A DNA stretch of 64,000 bases from Schistosoma haematobium. Taxonomy: Eukaryota; Platyhelminthes; Trematoda; Strigeidida; Schistosomatidae. Shown here piece by piece: positions 10,901 through 24,302 of the stretch. The stretch spans positions 29,529,116 through 29,593,115 of the forward strand of contig NC_067196.1 in the NCBI RefSeq assembly GCF_000699445.3, in the 5' to 3' direction. Both the position numbers and the translations under genes were made by a program. Positions within the stretch are counted from its first letter, which is position 1. Each line of letters starts with the position of its first letter. Below the pieces are notes generated by a model, which worked only from the letters and a program-made list of their open reading frames with translations, was not told where the DNA came from and did no database searches.

Positions 10901-13900
10901 TGAAAACCTGGAAGCACTGGACGGTCGTTTCGTCCTATTGTGAGACTCCTCAGCAGTACGCATACACGATCCCGCTCCCGGGATTCGAACCCAGGCCCTT
11001 CAGTCTCACGCGTGAACGCCTAACCTACTGGACCACTGAGTTTAGACATTAACACTACTGGATGCCGGCTCAGTGGTCAAGTAGGTTAAGCGTTTGTGTG
11101 CGCGACTGAAGAACCTGGGTTCGAATCCCGCCAGCGGGATCGTGAATGCGTACTGCTGAGGAGTCTCACAACAGGACGAAACGGCCGTCTAGTGCTTCCA
11201 GGTTTTCAGTGGTGGTCTCACATTATTCGGTTCATGATCTCAATCAATAACTTAACAATCTCCACAACCCCTAAACTGATATTTAGATGGTCACTGAAAA
11301 CTAAGGAATACCTAGATGGTTAGTTTCTTCCTTCTTCGGTTGAGGCTCTTCATGACAATGTACATTTTATATTTCATGATGACCACTATGATGATATCCT
11401 CAACCTCTTCATCAAATTATAATGCTGTCTATTCATAGATGGAAGTCCACCGACGATATAGAGTAATTATTGTCTAACCACCACCATTAACTTAAAATAT
11501 CATCAATATTCATTTGATTTTGCTAACATGATACAGTACAATTAGTCAATGAATCAATTTATAACTAGGCAATATAAACGTCATTTGACCATAATCTCAT
11601 TTTATTTAATTATCAAAAAGACAAATAATTCACTTGTGATAGTTTCTCTATTTTCTTGTTTAAACTTGTAAATTTATATAGAAATAGCTAATAATTTGTT
11701 TACACTTATAAGGATAATGTAAATAAAACTTGAATATAAAGACAAAATAACCTCGCTTTCAATTTACAAATCATGGTATTAATACAAAAAAAATAATGAA
11801 ACCGTACATATTGTACATCTGGTAATTCATGTTTTCACTGTACTGTTTCATGTTCAATAGTAGTATTAATATTTATTATTATTATTAATCATTTTAGTGT
11901 ACTACATATCATATATCTCCGTATATTTATAACGAAGACTAGAAGTCATATCCAATGCACAAACGATACGTTATATATACATATATACTCATAAATAATT
12001 AATCATTGAAAGTCGATTTTTATTTATAATATATGCATGAAAGTTAAAAGTTATTATGAAATGATTTTTTAAATAAAAAATCATAGAAAAAAAAGTCTCA
12101 TAGTATATGCACTAGCAATATCTCAGTAGATTTCGTATATGTGTATCAATTGAACCCGGGACAAGTGTTTCGTCTTATTTCGTACTCGTCAGCTAGATTT
12201 ACGTACATCCCAGTGTTACTGTTTGCACTGGAACTTAATACCAATGTCTTGCTTCAAATGTCGAACGCGTTATTCATTGAGCTGCCAATCCCAGATATTT
12301 GTAGTCATATGAGAAAAAAAGCAATGAGCTTGTGTTTCTCTATATTATATATTGGGTCTATATTGTTTAAAATCATCATGTGTGCTGACAAGCTTATAAG
12401 ATGATTCAGTCATTAGATATCATCACACGGGTCATTATTCAATGTCATCTTGGATCTCTTTAAAAAGTTCGCATAGCGTTTAGAACAAACATTTATGAAT
12501 AAAGAACATTCTGTTCAGTAAATTCTCACTAGCTTCTACGATTACAAATTCAAACTGATGCTTTAAAAGGTTACCTAAGCTTAAGGCAAATATATCTTTT
12601 GAAATTATGGCAATACAAGCTTAGGATTATTGACAAAATAAATATGGTTTAAAATAGCAGATGTAGTGTTTACTTGAATCAGCTTAAAGTTCGATTGAAG
12701 TTGTTCTGATTTGTAACCGTAGTTTTATTTCTCTCTTTGTATATGTGATCTGTATATTTATTCTGGTCAGTAATCTTATAATTTCGAGTGATACACAGTA
12801 TACTGTTCAGTCCAAAAAGTTTATTTTTTCCTCATTTTGCATATTTTTATAAGAACAACAAAAATAGTAGCAACGAAACCTCAATTCTCAAACTACAACA
12901 AAATTACTATCAGTGATAAGTACCATACAGATAGGTTCTATTATGAAAACTACATTCGACGCTATGATGAAAGTGTACTTTGCTGACAACCTTCAGCGAC
13001 TCTTAAGATAATCTTGAAATTGATTTTATTCAATCAAAATACAGGTGATATAAACAGATAATTTATCACATAAAAACCCAAAATGATTAGGTATACGATA
13101 AGTAGTTTAGGTTAGAATAATAAGTAGCCATATTGATGAATACTTATGCAGCTAGTTCCATAAATTTAATATGCTAAGAACCTTTAAAACTATCTTCATA
13201 ATCTTGTAAATCATGTCAAAATGTCACATTAATTTACATTTTTAGCATGGGTTTGGATGTTGGCTCGGTAGTTTAGGGGTTAAACGTTCACGCGCCAGAC
13301 CGAAGGTCCAGTCCAGAGTAAGGGATCGTGGGTGCACATTGTTGAGGATTTATATATTAGAACGAAAGGCCCATCCAATCGTCCCAGGTTTTCCGGGGTC
13401 GTCTAACACTGATCGGTTTATGATATCACTGGAATTTTCATTCATAATATTATGTAAGGGATTATTCACTTTCTCACCTTTATTTTTTAAAAAGTCGCAC
13501 AAGTTTATCCATAGTACTTGACTCCACCATGTTTATTCATTTTAGGCATCCGCATATCTAGATACTGGCAGGTTCCACTTATATTCTAACGAGCTCTTAA
13601 TAGATACAACTATGCATCATAACATTTTGAATTTTACACAAAATTTAGGGTCTCAACTAATGCATTAGCTGCCTTCTTAGATCTTACTGGCTTATCAGTA
13701 AAGCGTATTTTTACCGATGTTAATAAAATGTTCCACCTACCACCGCCACCATTGATTGTTAATGAGTTTTTATGTGTAAGAATATGTATAAGAAAACACA
13801 ACTGTTTTATTTGTACAGTAGTTTTTACCTTTGAAAAGTGTGTTATCAAATACCAGTTGTGTGATTAATAATAATGTAGTTCGATTGTATCGATCAATTA

Positions 13901-16900
13901 TTGAATTTTGACGAGATCATTTATCATTAATGTCGAATATGTTTTGTTTGTTTTTCATTTAAGAAGATTATAATAAATGAATGAATCGTTTAATTAATTA
14001 ACTGAAAAAAACTAATCAATTTAAAAATATCTTTGGTATCTGCCTGCTCCTCTCGCTATCATATTTTCTTCTCACCTAACACCACCTTATCTGGAATGAA
14101 TGGATGTTTAAAAGAAAATTATCCATTGAAGATGATAATAATAATAATAACTAGTACGATTAATCATTATCGACATTATGTCTGTTTAGACAATAATTTA
14201 TTAGTCTTCTCGGCTATCCTTACTTTTTTCTTTCACTCTCTTTCTCGTTCAGTTTGTACATTACTCTGTGTCCCGGGTTCTTTAACACCAAATGTTAGAA
14301 AAAAAGGACGCTTTTGTTGTGCGTCCGCCTAGTTGGTATATAGCCTACGTTTTTTCTCTTCTTAGTCAACTCTTTTATCATTATTATAATTTTCGTTGAA
14401 ATAGTGTTATGCTTTCAATTGTTGCTGTATATAAACACATCCCTTCAATTCTTTGACCTCATGATTAACTATAAATGAGTTTTGACATTCATTTACATGT
14501 CTGTGTGTTTTTTTTCTTTTCGACCATGAATTCATTTGTTGTAAATAGTTCTACTCTTATTCTCTTTGTTTTTTTCCATTAATTTCACATGAATTTGGTA
14601 TTTTGTTAATTTTGTTATTTAGGATTAGTCATTTTACTACTCTGCCACTATTACTATTACTACTACTATTGCTAATAATAGTAGTGTGTTAAAAAGAGGC
14701 AAACCAATGAATGTATCTAAACAATGAAAGATGAACAATTGTTTTTTCTAATAATAATTTTTTTAAAATTATAAATTGTAGTAAAATATTAATGGCGGTA
14801 AAAAGACAAGATTGACAAGCGTGAATAAAATTAATGATAAAATGTTAAAATGATAATTCTAAGTAAAATAAAATACCAAAAATATTCATTGTATAGATTA
14901 TTTATAGAAATAAAGTACATTTTCGACTTATTAGGAAGTATTAGTTTGTACATGATAAGATTTGAAAGTAAGAAATGCGGTAGAGCATAATTCCGTATAA
15001 ATATTTAACAGTAGATGAGACTAATTATTGTAATATTCATTGACATAAATGTGGTGTATTTTGTTTATTTCCCATAATTAAAATTACAATTCGATCCTGA
15101 AATATCGAAGAAATATGATCAATCAGTTAGTGAGGTTGTAAATTTTTATTGGCTAGATGTTAGGGTATATGTTATGTAGGCCTAGTATACCATTTAGATC
15201 AGTGAGTAAAGTTGATTAATAGTAGAGTATGTATTGAAAAAATGTTTGCAGCGGTCAAGTCAAGTCATAAGATTTGTCCATAAAGTTATTAAATGTTGGA
15301 AAATATTTTAGCGCAAAATGAAGATTGTGGGTGGGGTGTGTTTTGTTCATTAATCTGGATGATTAAGTTGTGTTTTATTATCTTGCGGAAGCTTATTTCG
15401 TGAAGACGTTTCTACATTTTTAATAGCGAGTAGTGTGTTAAGATAGTCTGATTCCCATATGATGAAGAGAACAAAATATCTTAAAAAGTCATTAGTTGTT
15501 GGTTTAAGCTATACCAATAGGTATGGACTTCCCGGTAGAGGTCATCAAGATAGTCTTTACATACAGACATTGAGGCTTATCAGGATACCTCTCAAAGTTC
15601 GTCAAATTGACACGGATGTATTTTCACACGATGTCTATTATCAATCCATATTGAAGATTTCTAAGATAAATCTCAAATAGGAAATAATAATTTGCTTAGT
15701 TGGATTTATATTCTGCTTAATAAGAATACTCAACCAGTAATAATCAATTTGAAATAAAACTCGAATTCAACGTTTAATTCCATAGGTAAAATGTTTTTTT
15801 ACTTTTCTATGGATTTTTGTCAGTAATGTTGACTCATTAGAAATGGTCATATTTTACGGTTTACCTCTTCAATGATAATTCATTTTAAACCTTTACGTTC
15901 TTTTTTTTCGAAAAACTTGTCCGCATCACTTATCTCGAATTACCTTTTAAAATTAGTGGTTTAATTTGGACTGAAATTAGTTGAAAGAAATATTGAAAAT
16001 GAAGGGGAGAGCTAAATCGATATTTCGTCCTACTTTTTGCGCTAGATTAATGCAGTCCACATTGATGACCCAATATATAAAATTAAATATTAGTTGTTTG
16101 GGAAGTAGTTGTTAGGAAACTCTGGATCTACGTTTCGAACTGACGGACACCCGTTAGTAAGACGTACCTGTAATCCTGAAAGGAATCATGTTCCCTGTAG
16201 AATTTTCACTGAGTTACTCACCTTTATTATCTGAGATGTTATCTATCAGTGAGCGTTGGAATTATTTAAATTTCAATCGCTGAGATTATTTCAAATATAA
16301 TTTTCACATATAATACCAATGAGCCAGTTGGGCCTCAAATGACTTCATATATGATTCGGATATTTACAGTCAATTAATTACTAATTAGTGACATATCGTA
16401 AATATGAATGGAATTAAGATCTCATCACTAAAATAATACATTTAACCTATTAATTGAAATTCCAGTGAATCGCTATTTGAATTTACACCAGTTATGAATT
16501 ATAGTACGGTCTCTGTTCACAATTTCATTTAATAAATTCCTGTCACATTGCTGATAGTGTTGGATCCTAAGGTTAGCACTTTTTTGATAAAACTACTCAT
16601 CAGTAGAGAGATTATTATTATTATTACTCAAGTGATGTCAAATAGTTTCGTGGACATGTTATACGTGGGACTGATCTCGTATGTGGTTGTTGTTGTGATC
16701 TTATGTGCGATCTCAAGCAGTGAAAAAAGTTCTTCTTTTCTAATATTACCTCCTGATTTTAGGAAATTACTTTTAAATTGTGTATGAAAAAGTCTACACT
16801 AAATGCACATACTTCAATGATGATCAGAATAGAATGATTTATCGACCCAACCCTTTTGTTACATAACTGTGCGGATAAATGGCAGTGCAAGTATGGACAA

Positions 16901-19900
16901 CGCTTGGCCTTTTTTCCGTCATTATTGTAAAAAATGGAAAGGGAGAGAGAAAAAATCATTTGTTAACTTAATTTTACAAGGAAATAATGACATTTTTCAA
17001 GATTACGTATGAGAGATTTGTTAATTTTTGTGAAAGGTTAGTTTTCTGTAAAACATATCTCAGAAAAGAGACTGTTAATTCAGTAAACAGTAATATGTTA
17101 CACATTTTTTTTCCAAAAAAAAGAAGAAAATAGATATTTTGTGTATCCTTTAGGATTCTATTATTTTATTTTAAGAAAATAGAATAGGAGGATGAGAATC
17201 GAAAAACGAACAAGGAAACTAAATTAATAATGATGAAATTAATCACTGTCACAAGTCATACACAGTTAAAAATGTACTGACATTCATAATTATGAATAAC
17301 TTGGTGATATTATTTACAAATATATACTGGAATTCTATATAATAGTACATGACAGTAGCTCAATGTAATACAATTAACTCAATCATTCAATTAAACTAAT
17401 GAATATCATGTGTATAAACGTTTCATCAGTATGTTTGACGAAAGAAAGGATGATTAATTTTTCAGAACTCTTAAATATATGTGTTGTGATTTTGGGTAAT
17501 GACATATTCGTTAGATAAAGTACAGAATATTTCTGAATAAAATTTAAACAAATTTAGGGGTGTAACTCCAAAAGAAAACTTATGAAGTCATTCTTAGTGT
17601 AACGCTACATGCATCCATAAAGTCTATAGTTTAACAGATATTCGACATCGATGCTTATCTTTTTAGTTTTAATAAACTTGACTAGTTATGGTAGAGCGGT
17701 TAGTCATCTAAGTCTGTTCTTGTTACCACTCACACGAGACAAACCATTTTTGAAGTTTCTCACTTTTCCACCTATGCACCTGATTTAATTAGTGTATTAT
17801 TTTTCCTCACCATTACTAATTTCATATTTATCGACTTTCCACCGGGTTTAATGCATGTAATTTGAGTATACCCTTTAAAATTTTTGATATTTGTACTGCT
17901 AAAGTCTACTGTTTTAATTTATCTGATATAAAACATATCAATGAAACATGCTTGTATTCAAGGTATGGAATATTAATTATTTATAAGATTTTTATCAACT
18001 TTCTAAGTAACCGGTCATCATAAGTTAAATATCCATAATACCGCCTTCTAAAAAGTATTACTAATGACCTATTAGTTATGAGTGATTACACGTTCTAATT
18101 TCTAAACAGCCTTATTTTCCTAAACATAATATCCATTTAATTTATTCAACTTTAGAACTGTGAAATAATATGAACACTCTTTCGTATTGATTTTGAATCA
18201 ATTCAGTAAGCTGAAGAAATTGTTTAAAAAAAATTAGTTTGTCCAACTTGTTTGGAATTTCAACTTTGATGAGTTATTGAAGAACCTAAATAGTTTCAAT
18301 TTTCTTTATCTAGCAAGTAAATATTAGTGGTCTGTTTGTCCTTTACATCTGTTCTCACTAACCAGTAGAAGATGTATAAACGTATTTCAAATCACATCAT
18401 AATCATCATTTTCTGAAATACAACGAAATCAAGACATCAACCATTCATTACGATAATAGAACTAATAAGGATCCATTCACTTCTATTGTTCCTGTGACAA
18501 AATATCTATATTGACCACAAAGACCTTTGTTTCACTCCACTTATGATTCGGTACGTGTGTGCATTTTTAAGTAGCCCTTAAAATCTAGGGTGAATTAGTT
18601 GTCCAATACCCTAGTTTTTGTTATGTTCTCCCCTGTAATTGTTTTCTGTTCATAATATCGTATCAGCTCTATATATAATTCATTTTCATTGAAATCATAA
18701 AGCAACCAATGTTAGACCACCATTAAAGTCCGGAAGCACTGGACGGCCGTCTCGTTCTAGTGTGGGACTCTTCAGCAGTGTGCGTCCACGACCCCTCGCG
18801 TTGAACTCAAGTCCAGGACCTTCGGTCTGACGCGTGAACGTTTAACTCTTAAGCTACTGAGCCGGCATCCAACAGTGTTTATATCTGGCCCCAGTCAATC
18901 CACAATATTACTTCACTATCTATTGCTTTCAGTGAGTAACTGCCCTATATCCGACTTATCTTAACTTTTCACTAGAACTCTGGGAATTTCTTGTCGAAGC
19001 TAATCACTAGTGAACGCATGATAATTGTCAGTTATTTATTTTACTTTGATAATGTATAAACAGAAACAGAACGATTTGTCTGTTGGCTATTTTCCTGTTC
19101 TTTATTATTTTAGGTGGACCTTGTTTTCATAATGTGGATTTTGCAGCACAATTTCTTACAGCCTATATGCATACTCGTAATCATAATTTATTACAAACTA
19201 TTCTTACTGTACAATCAATTCGACCTGATACATCATCAACATCGTTATTTGAAGAGGAAAAACGAATTCGTTACAAAATTATGGATATATCAATATATAT
19301 CACATCATTATTAATTTGTATATTATTTTTAATATTTTTATTCGGTGTATTATTTACTGTGAATCATTTTCAACGTCAACGTGCCAATTATCATTTACGT
19401 TCAACTGGATCATTTCATGCTAGTGGACGTTTAGGACAAAAAATGATTAAAAAAGTTAGTTTGTTAAACGGTTTTTATTAATCTTTAAAAATGAAAACAT
19501 TGAATATTTGGTATATTTTAAATGGTAGCTAATAGTAAAATCCAGGTCGGTTTTTTAACATATATATATGTCTGAATATCAACGCAGAGTTAGAGGTATA
19601 CAGCTAGCCCTAGTTCAAATTACAATCGATCTATAAAGGTGAGCAACATCACGATATCCATTCATGCTTTTTAACCGCTAATAGAGACTGATCAAACTTA
19701 CTTTCAAATATCAACAGCATCAAATACAAACTCGAAGAAATAACAACAAATGCTGGGTAGTTTGTTCATGATAAAAATGATATATTTTATAATTATCACA
19801 GTGTTATGGAAAAATAAAATTCCGATATTTAGTGGCCTTGTTTCAATCGCTTCTTCAGAGAACAAGTGATTATATAACTCATTCTGTAAAAATGATGGCT

Positions 19901-22900
19901 TATATGAAGTGACAAAACATTAGAAATTCATTGTTTTATTCATTGAAATAACTTATTCAATATTCAAATTATTTGAAACATGTTTGTTCAAAGAAAGGCA
20001 GTTTCCTTTTGTTATCATCAAGGGGAATGGATTCTTATCTAAGTGAACAAATAGTTATAGTGATAAATGATAAAAGGATCCTAATCATTTGGTCTAGTCT
20101 AGTCGAGTATAGAGGATGGTCGTCAAAACACGTCAAAACTGATGACAATAAGCTTCTTGATTAACTAGCTCTTGTGCGTATTTAGCAAATATCAGTTTAT
20201 GATGAAAGTAACCTTTAAATAATACAAAAAGTTACTGGACGTAATTCACTAATAACCGTAAGCTAATTCGTGATTAACTTCAACAGTTCTTATACGCTAA
20301 GTATAATCATTAGAGTTCGAAATCAGTTAGTTACTCTCGCCGATAAGGTGAAATGAAAATCGTATTTAATCATAAATGAACTAGGTTTAAAAATTTTACA
20401 GTTGACTGTAGCCCAAATGCCGTTCAATACCAGTAAACACCGAATATCGTCTTCAACACTGCTCATTCATAACCCTACCAGAAATCGAACTCAGAACCTC
20501 CATGTTTCGTCATTTATGTTTAAACAATAAGACTACTGAGCCGATATATTATTGTTCATTTTGTCTAACTTCAGTCAATCCTCACTATTGAACAACTAAC
20601 TTCTAATGTCATTGGTGAGCAACTACCTCACATCCAACATGGTTGAATTCTATTGATCACAACTTCTTACTAAAACTCAACAAATTACTTCTTAAAATTA
20701 GTTACTAGTGAGCATATGGTTATTATTAGCATAGAGGATTTATGTAGACTATTAACTATAAAATATAAAATAAATCTGTAAATGTCGATTTAGTAGTAAT
20801 AAATTTTGAAAAATTAATATTTCTATATTGTACTCGTTGTGACCCTACTGCATGTTGCTGATCGTGTAGAGCATTGGTTTGAAATTCATCATTTTGTTAT
20901 TATTAAATTAAAACTTTATTTCTCTCATATAACATTTATAAATACTATGAATAAAATTATTCCTTGGTTATGTATTTATTTATAATGCATATCGAAACGC
21001 TGGTATGATAGGATGTCAAGCAAAAATGTAATAAACAAATGAAATCATAATTTTTTGAAGAAACAGAAAAGCAAGGAGTGTTAAAATTTATGAGTAAGGA
21101 AACCGGAATAGTATCGAGTAAAGAATGTAGCTTAGTTAGAAATACAGTCAAGTACGATCTTTTTTCAGTTGAGGGGTTTCGTTTAACGTTTGTGAAGAAT
21201 TTATCAGAAAACTACAGCACGATCGACACTGGCTTCTGTGTTGAGTTATATCTGAAAAAGTCTAAATCCATTGAGTTGTATTATCTCTGGGACCGTAACC
21301 GGGAATTCAGCATGAGCTGACAAATCTCAGTCCTACATAGAGTAATCTGGCGTATCATAGCATCATTTAATGAACTAACCACCTAACCGCTTTTCCTGTC
21401 CTATTCTAACACATAATGAATGGTATGGAAATCACTAAGATAGCATTTGTAAAACATTTCCAGACCACCGAACTCAGTATTTCAAGATGGTGCGAACAAT
21501 TGGACTCACACATCTGGATCTCAGTATTACTAACATATTATTGTCACTGCACATGAGCAATCCTTTAAAGACAAAATTGACCGAACACGAAGTTTTCAAA
21601 CATCCTGAATAATAAACGAATTGTGGAATCAAGTAACTCTGCCTAGCCCCACTTATTAAACTTAAGTAATGAAGGTTACAGTGGCTGAATACCCTCGCTC
21701 TGCCCAAGACGCTTATGGGTATAAGCCTTTCACAATGTTGATAAATGTCTCAGATAAAATCAATTAATTAATAGGAAATTAATGGTGATAACAGTTGAGA
21801 TAAAAGATAACTCTAAACTTTTACAAGACAAGATTTCATTTCAAATATTTTTTGTTCAAATTGCTTTTCATTTCAGGTTCTTAAAGCAAAAATTTGGTAT
21901 CCAAGTCCTGGCCTAGTCCGTAATTCACGAATAGTTCACAATTCACCCAATAATTATAACAAACCTTCAAAATTCACTGATGATCCTACTAAGTATTTAT
22001 CATTAAAGCTACCAACGCTGGAACAACAGTCGATAACTACAACAACAACTACTACTTCATATGACGAACAAACAAATGATGTAAACATTAAAAATAAATC
22101 TGTTAGTGAATTAGAGAAATGTTTAGATATGCTACAAGGTAGAGCTTATGATACTACATTGTCTTGTGCAATGACAATTGATAATAAAGTGAGTACTAAC
22201 CAATCGTTTATGATTCCATAAATCTTCAAGGATTAAATGTATATTCCTAAAAGGTTCTCTTGAAAGATTACTGAATGACATCAACCCTGTAAAATGGAAT
22301 AAATTTACTCGGTAACGATTATGAGAATATAGTCTGATCATTAGCTTTATTCTCAGGTTATGGTGATTTATTATTAGAATTTTGGTTAGTAAGCTGTGAA
22401 AATGAACAAATAAAGTAAAATAGGTAACTAGAACGAAATCCTTATGCAGTCACAACATAAATAATCAAATTATCTTGATCAAATCTCATGAGAATTAGAA
22501 AGCCAACAGTTATAAAACAGATCTAGTGCAACAGAAGATAATAGTTAGGATCAATTTCGATAGGTCATGGAGACAGATAAGTATGATTGGGAAATTGTTG
22601 CAGATATCACAATGAGATTAAATATAAAACTTGAAAACAGACAAAATATCTACACAAAATTAGGGAAAATAGATACACTTGTAGAACATATTAAACAATT
22701 GATTTGATTTGATATTTCCTTATCTTTCCCCTATCATCTTAATGGTTGTTTTACATCTATAATTTGACCGTTATGAAAGAAGATATTCAGCTCTTGTTAT
22801 TGCTTTTTTTGACTATACATTATTCTCGGTGAACAGGAGATAACATACACAAATGCATTAGCTTAATCGTGAAAGAGAACTTTATACCTTTCATGACTCT

Positions 22901-24246
22901 CATTTGATTATTTACGTTTTTGTTGATAATATCCGATTTTTTTCCTTAAAAATTATTTAAGTTTGATATAACAACACATTGGGAATAAAATTTTAATTTT
23001 ATTGTCAACTAACTTGATAATGTTTAGTAGAATGATGGAGACGTTTCAGCGAAGGAAATTTCCTTTCCGACGATATTATTTCCTGAAGCTGTACAGTTGT
23101 ATTAATATGTAATTTTTACATGTAGTATTCCATAGTAAATTAGATAAGTGTTACAAAATTATAAAGACAGTCAAACTTATTCAAGTGCAGGTCAATGAAA
23201 ATGAAGTGGTGTTGCATAATATGGTTGAGATTATCAAAGTATCCAAGTATTTCAAGTAATAATTTATAAATGGAAGGGTGTTGTTTTAGTGTAATTAATG
23301 TTTTTAGGTATTAAATAAAAAAGGGGTTGTATCACCTAGCAACGTGGTCGAAAATTGTCGAGCTTGTGTTACGTAATATTCTTGGAGGTAATAAAAGGTA
23401 AGAACTAATGAGACAAAAGATAAAGATAACTGTCCATTTAATAAAGGAGAAGGTAATAATTAACAATTATAATTCATAAAATTATAACGGGTGCTTAGGT
23501 CATGAGGGAATTAGAGATTGAACGTGACTCTTTTGTATACAGAGTTCGGCGTTGAGATGGTAAATTGCTATAGCCTTGGCTGTGCACAAATTCCTTATCC
23601 GAACCTCTTTTAGCCAGTTCTTCTTACATTGTTGAGGATTTTGGACACAGGTTCGTGTGGTATTGCATGGCCTGAATTGACTGTGTGTTGGAGAACTGAG
23701 CTGTTGATTGATTTGTGTAACCCTTTGGATAATCATACAGTATAGTACATATTTATTTACCAAGTGTGCTCTTTGTAAAGCCAGTGTAGCCTGCTCCACA
23801 TGAACAAGTAAGCTGGTAGATGTATATTGAACTGACCCGAAGCGGCTCATCAGCAAGTGTATCTGCATTGCATAATCGCCTGGCTCTTGAGGATAGGGTA
23901 TGAATTAAATTTTTCTTCCTACTCAGAGGCACCCAACTCTTGAAGTTCGTATATTGCTCATACCAGGTTGATTTTCTTTATAACGATCGTTTCAGAGACT
24001 TATCGAATCTTCGTTTTCGTAGAAAATGAACGATGTGGATTTCCGAGTTCAACTCTGCTTCTTTTGTGAACTTAATCGAGTGGTGACAAATTTTATGATT
24101 TGTAATCATACCTTATTGATTATGACAAAATCACTGATATGATAAAAATTACTGGGATAACTAGTGTAATTGAATTATTAATTTATTTTGGGGATCTTTC
24201 CTCAAATTCCAACTATGAAAGAATCTCAAACGAAGCCACTGACTTA

Positions 24247-24302
<56 letters not shown>

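Larger units (their letters stand above)
4910..19113. other. 14.2-kb Notch intron rich in hammerhead-bearing repeats
   Basis: This is flanked by a gtaagt donor and a pyrimidine-rich acceptor ending ttttag at 19113. It contains S-alpha-like repeats at about 5.8, 6.4, 12.1 and 16.0 kb, tRNA-like SINEs at 10.9, 11.1, 13.3 and 18.7 kb, a non-LTR 3' end relic at 9.2 kb and a GC-richer unassigned block at 10.1-10.6 kb. No host coding sequence was recognised; short open frames in it lack any domain signal. Confidence 0.8.

Noticed and set aside
10984..11128. Functional tRNA genes suggested by GGTTCGAATCC
   Set aside because: The B box is perfect, but no full cloverleaf or acceptor stem is evident and the unit continues into a ribozyme; they are SINE heads.
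23500..23868. 122-codon minus-strand frame as a host gene
   Set aside because: Its end matches the C-terminus of Penelope-like GIY-YIG proteins and the GIY-YIG core lies in a neighbouring frame, so it is a transposon relic.
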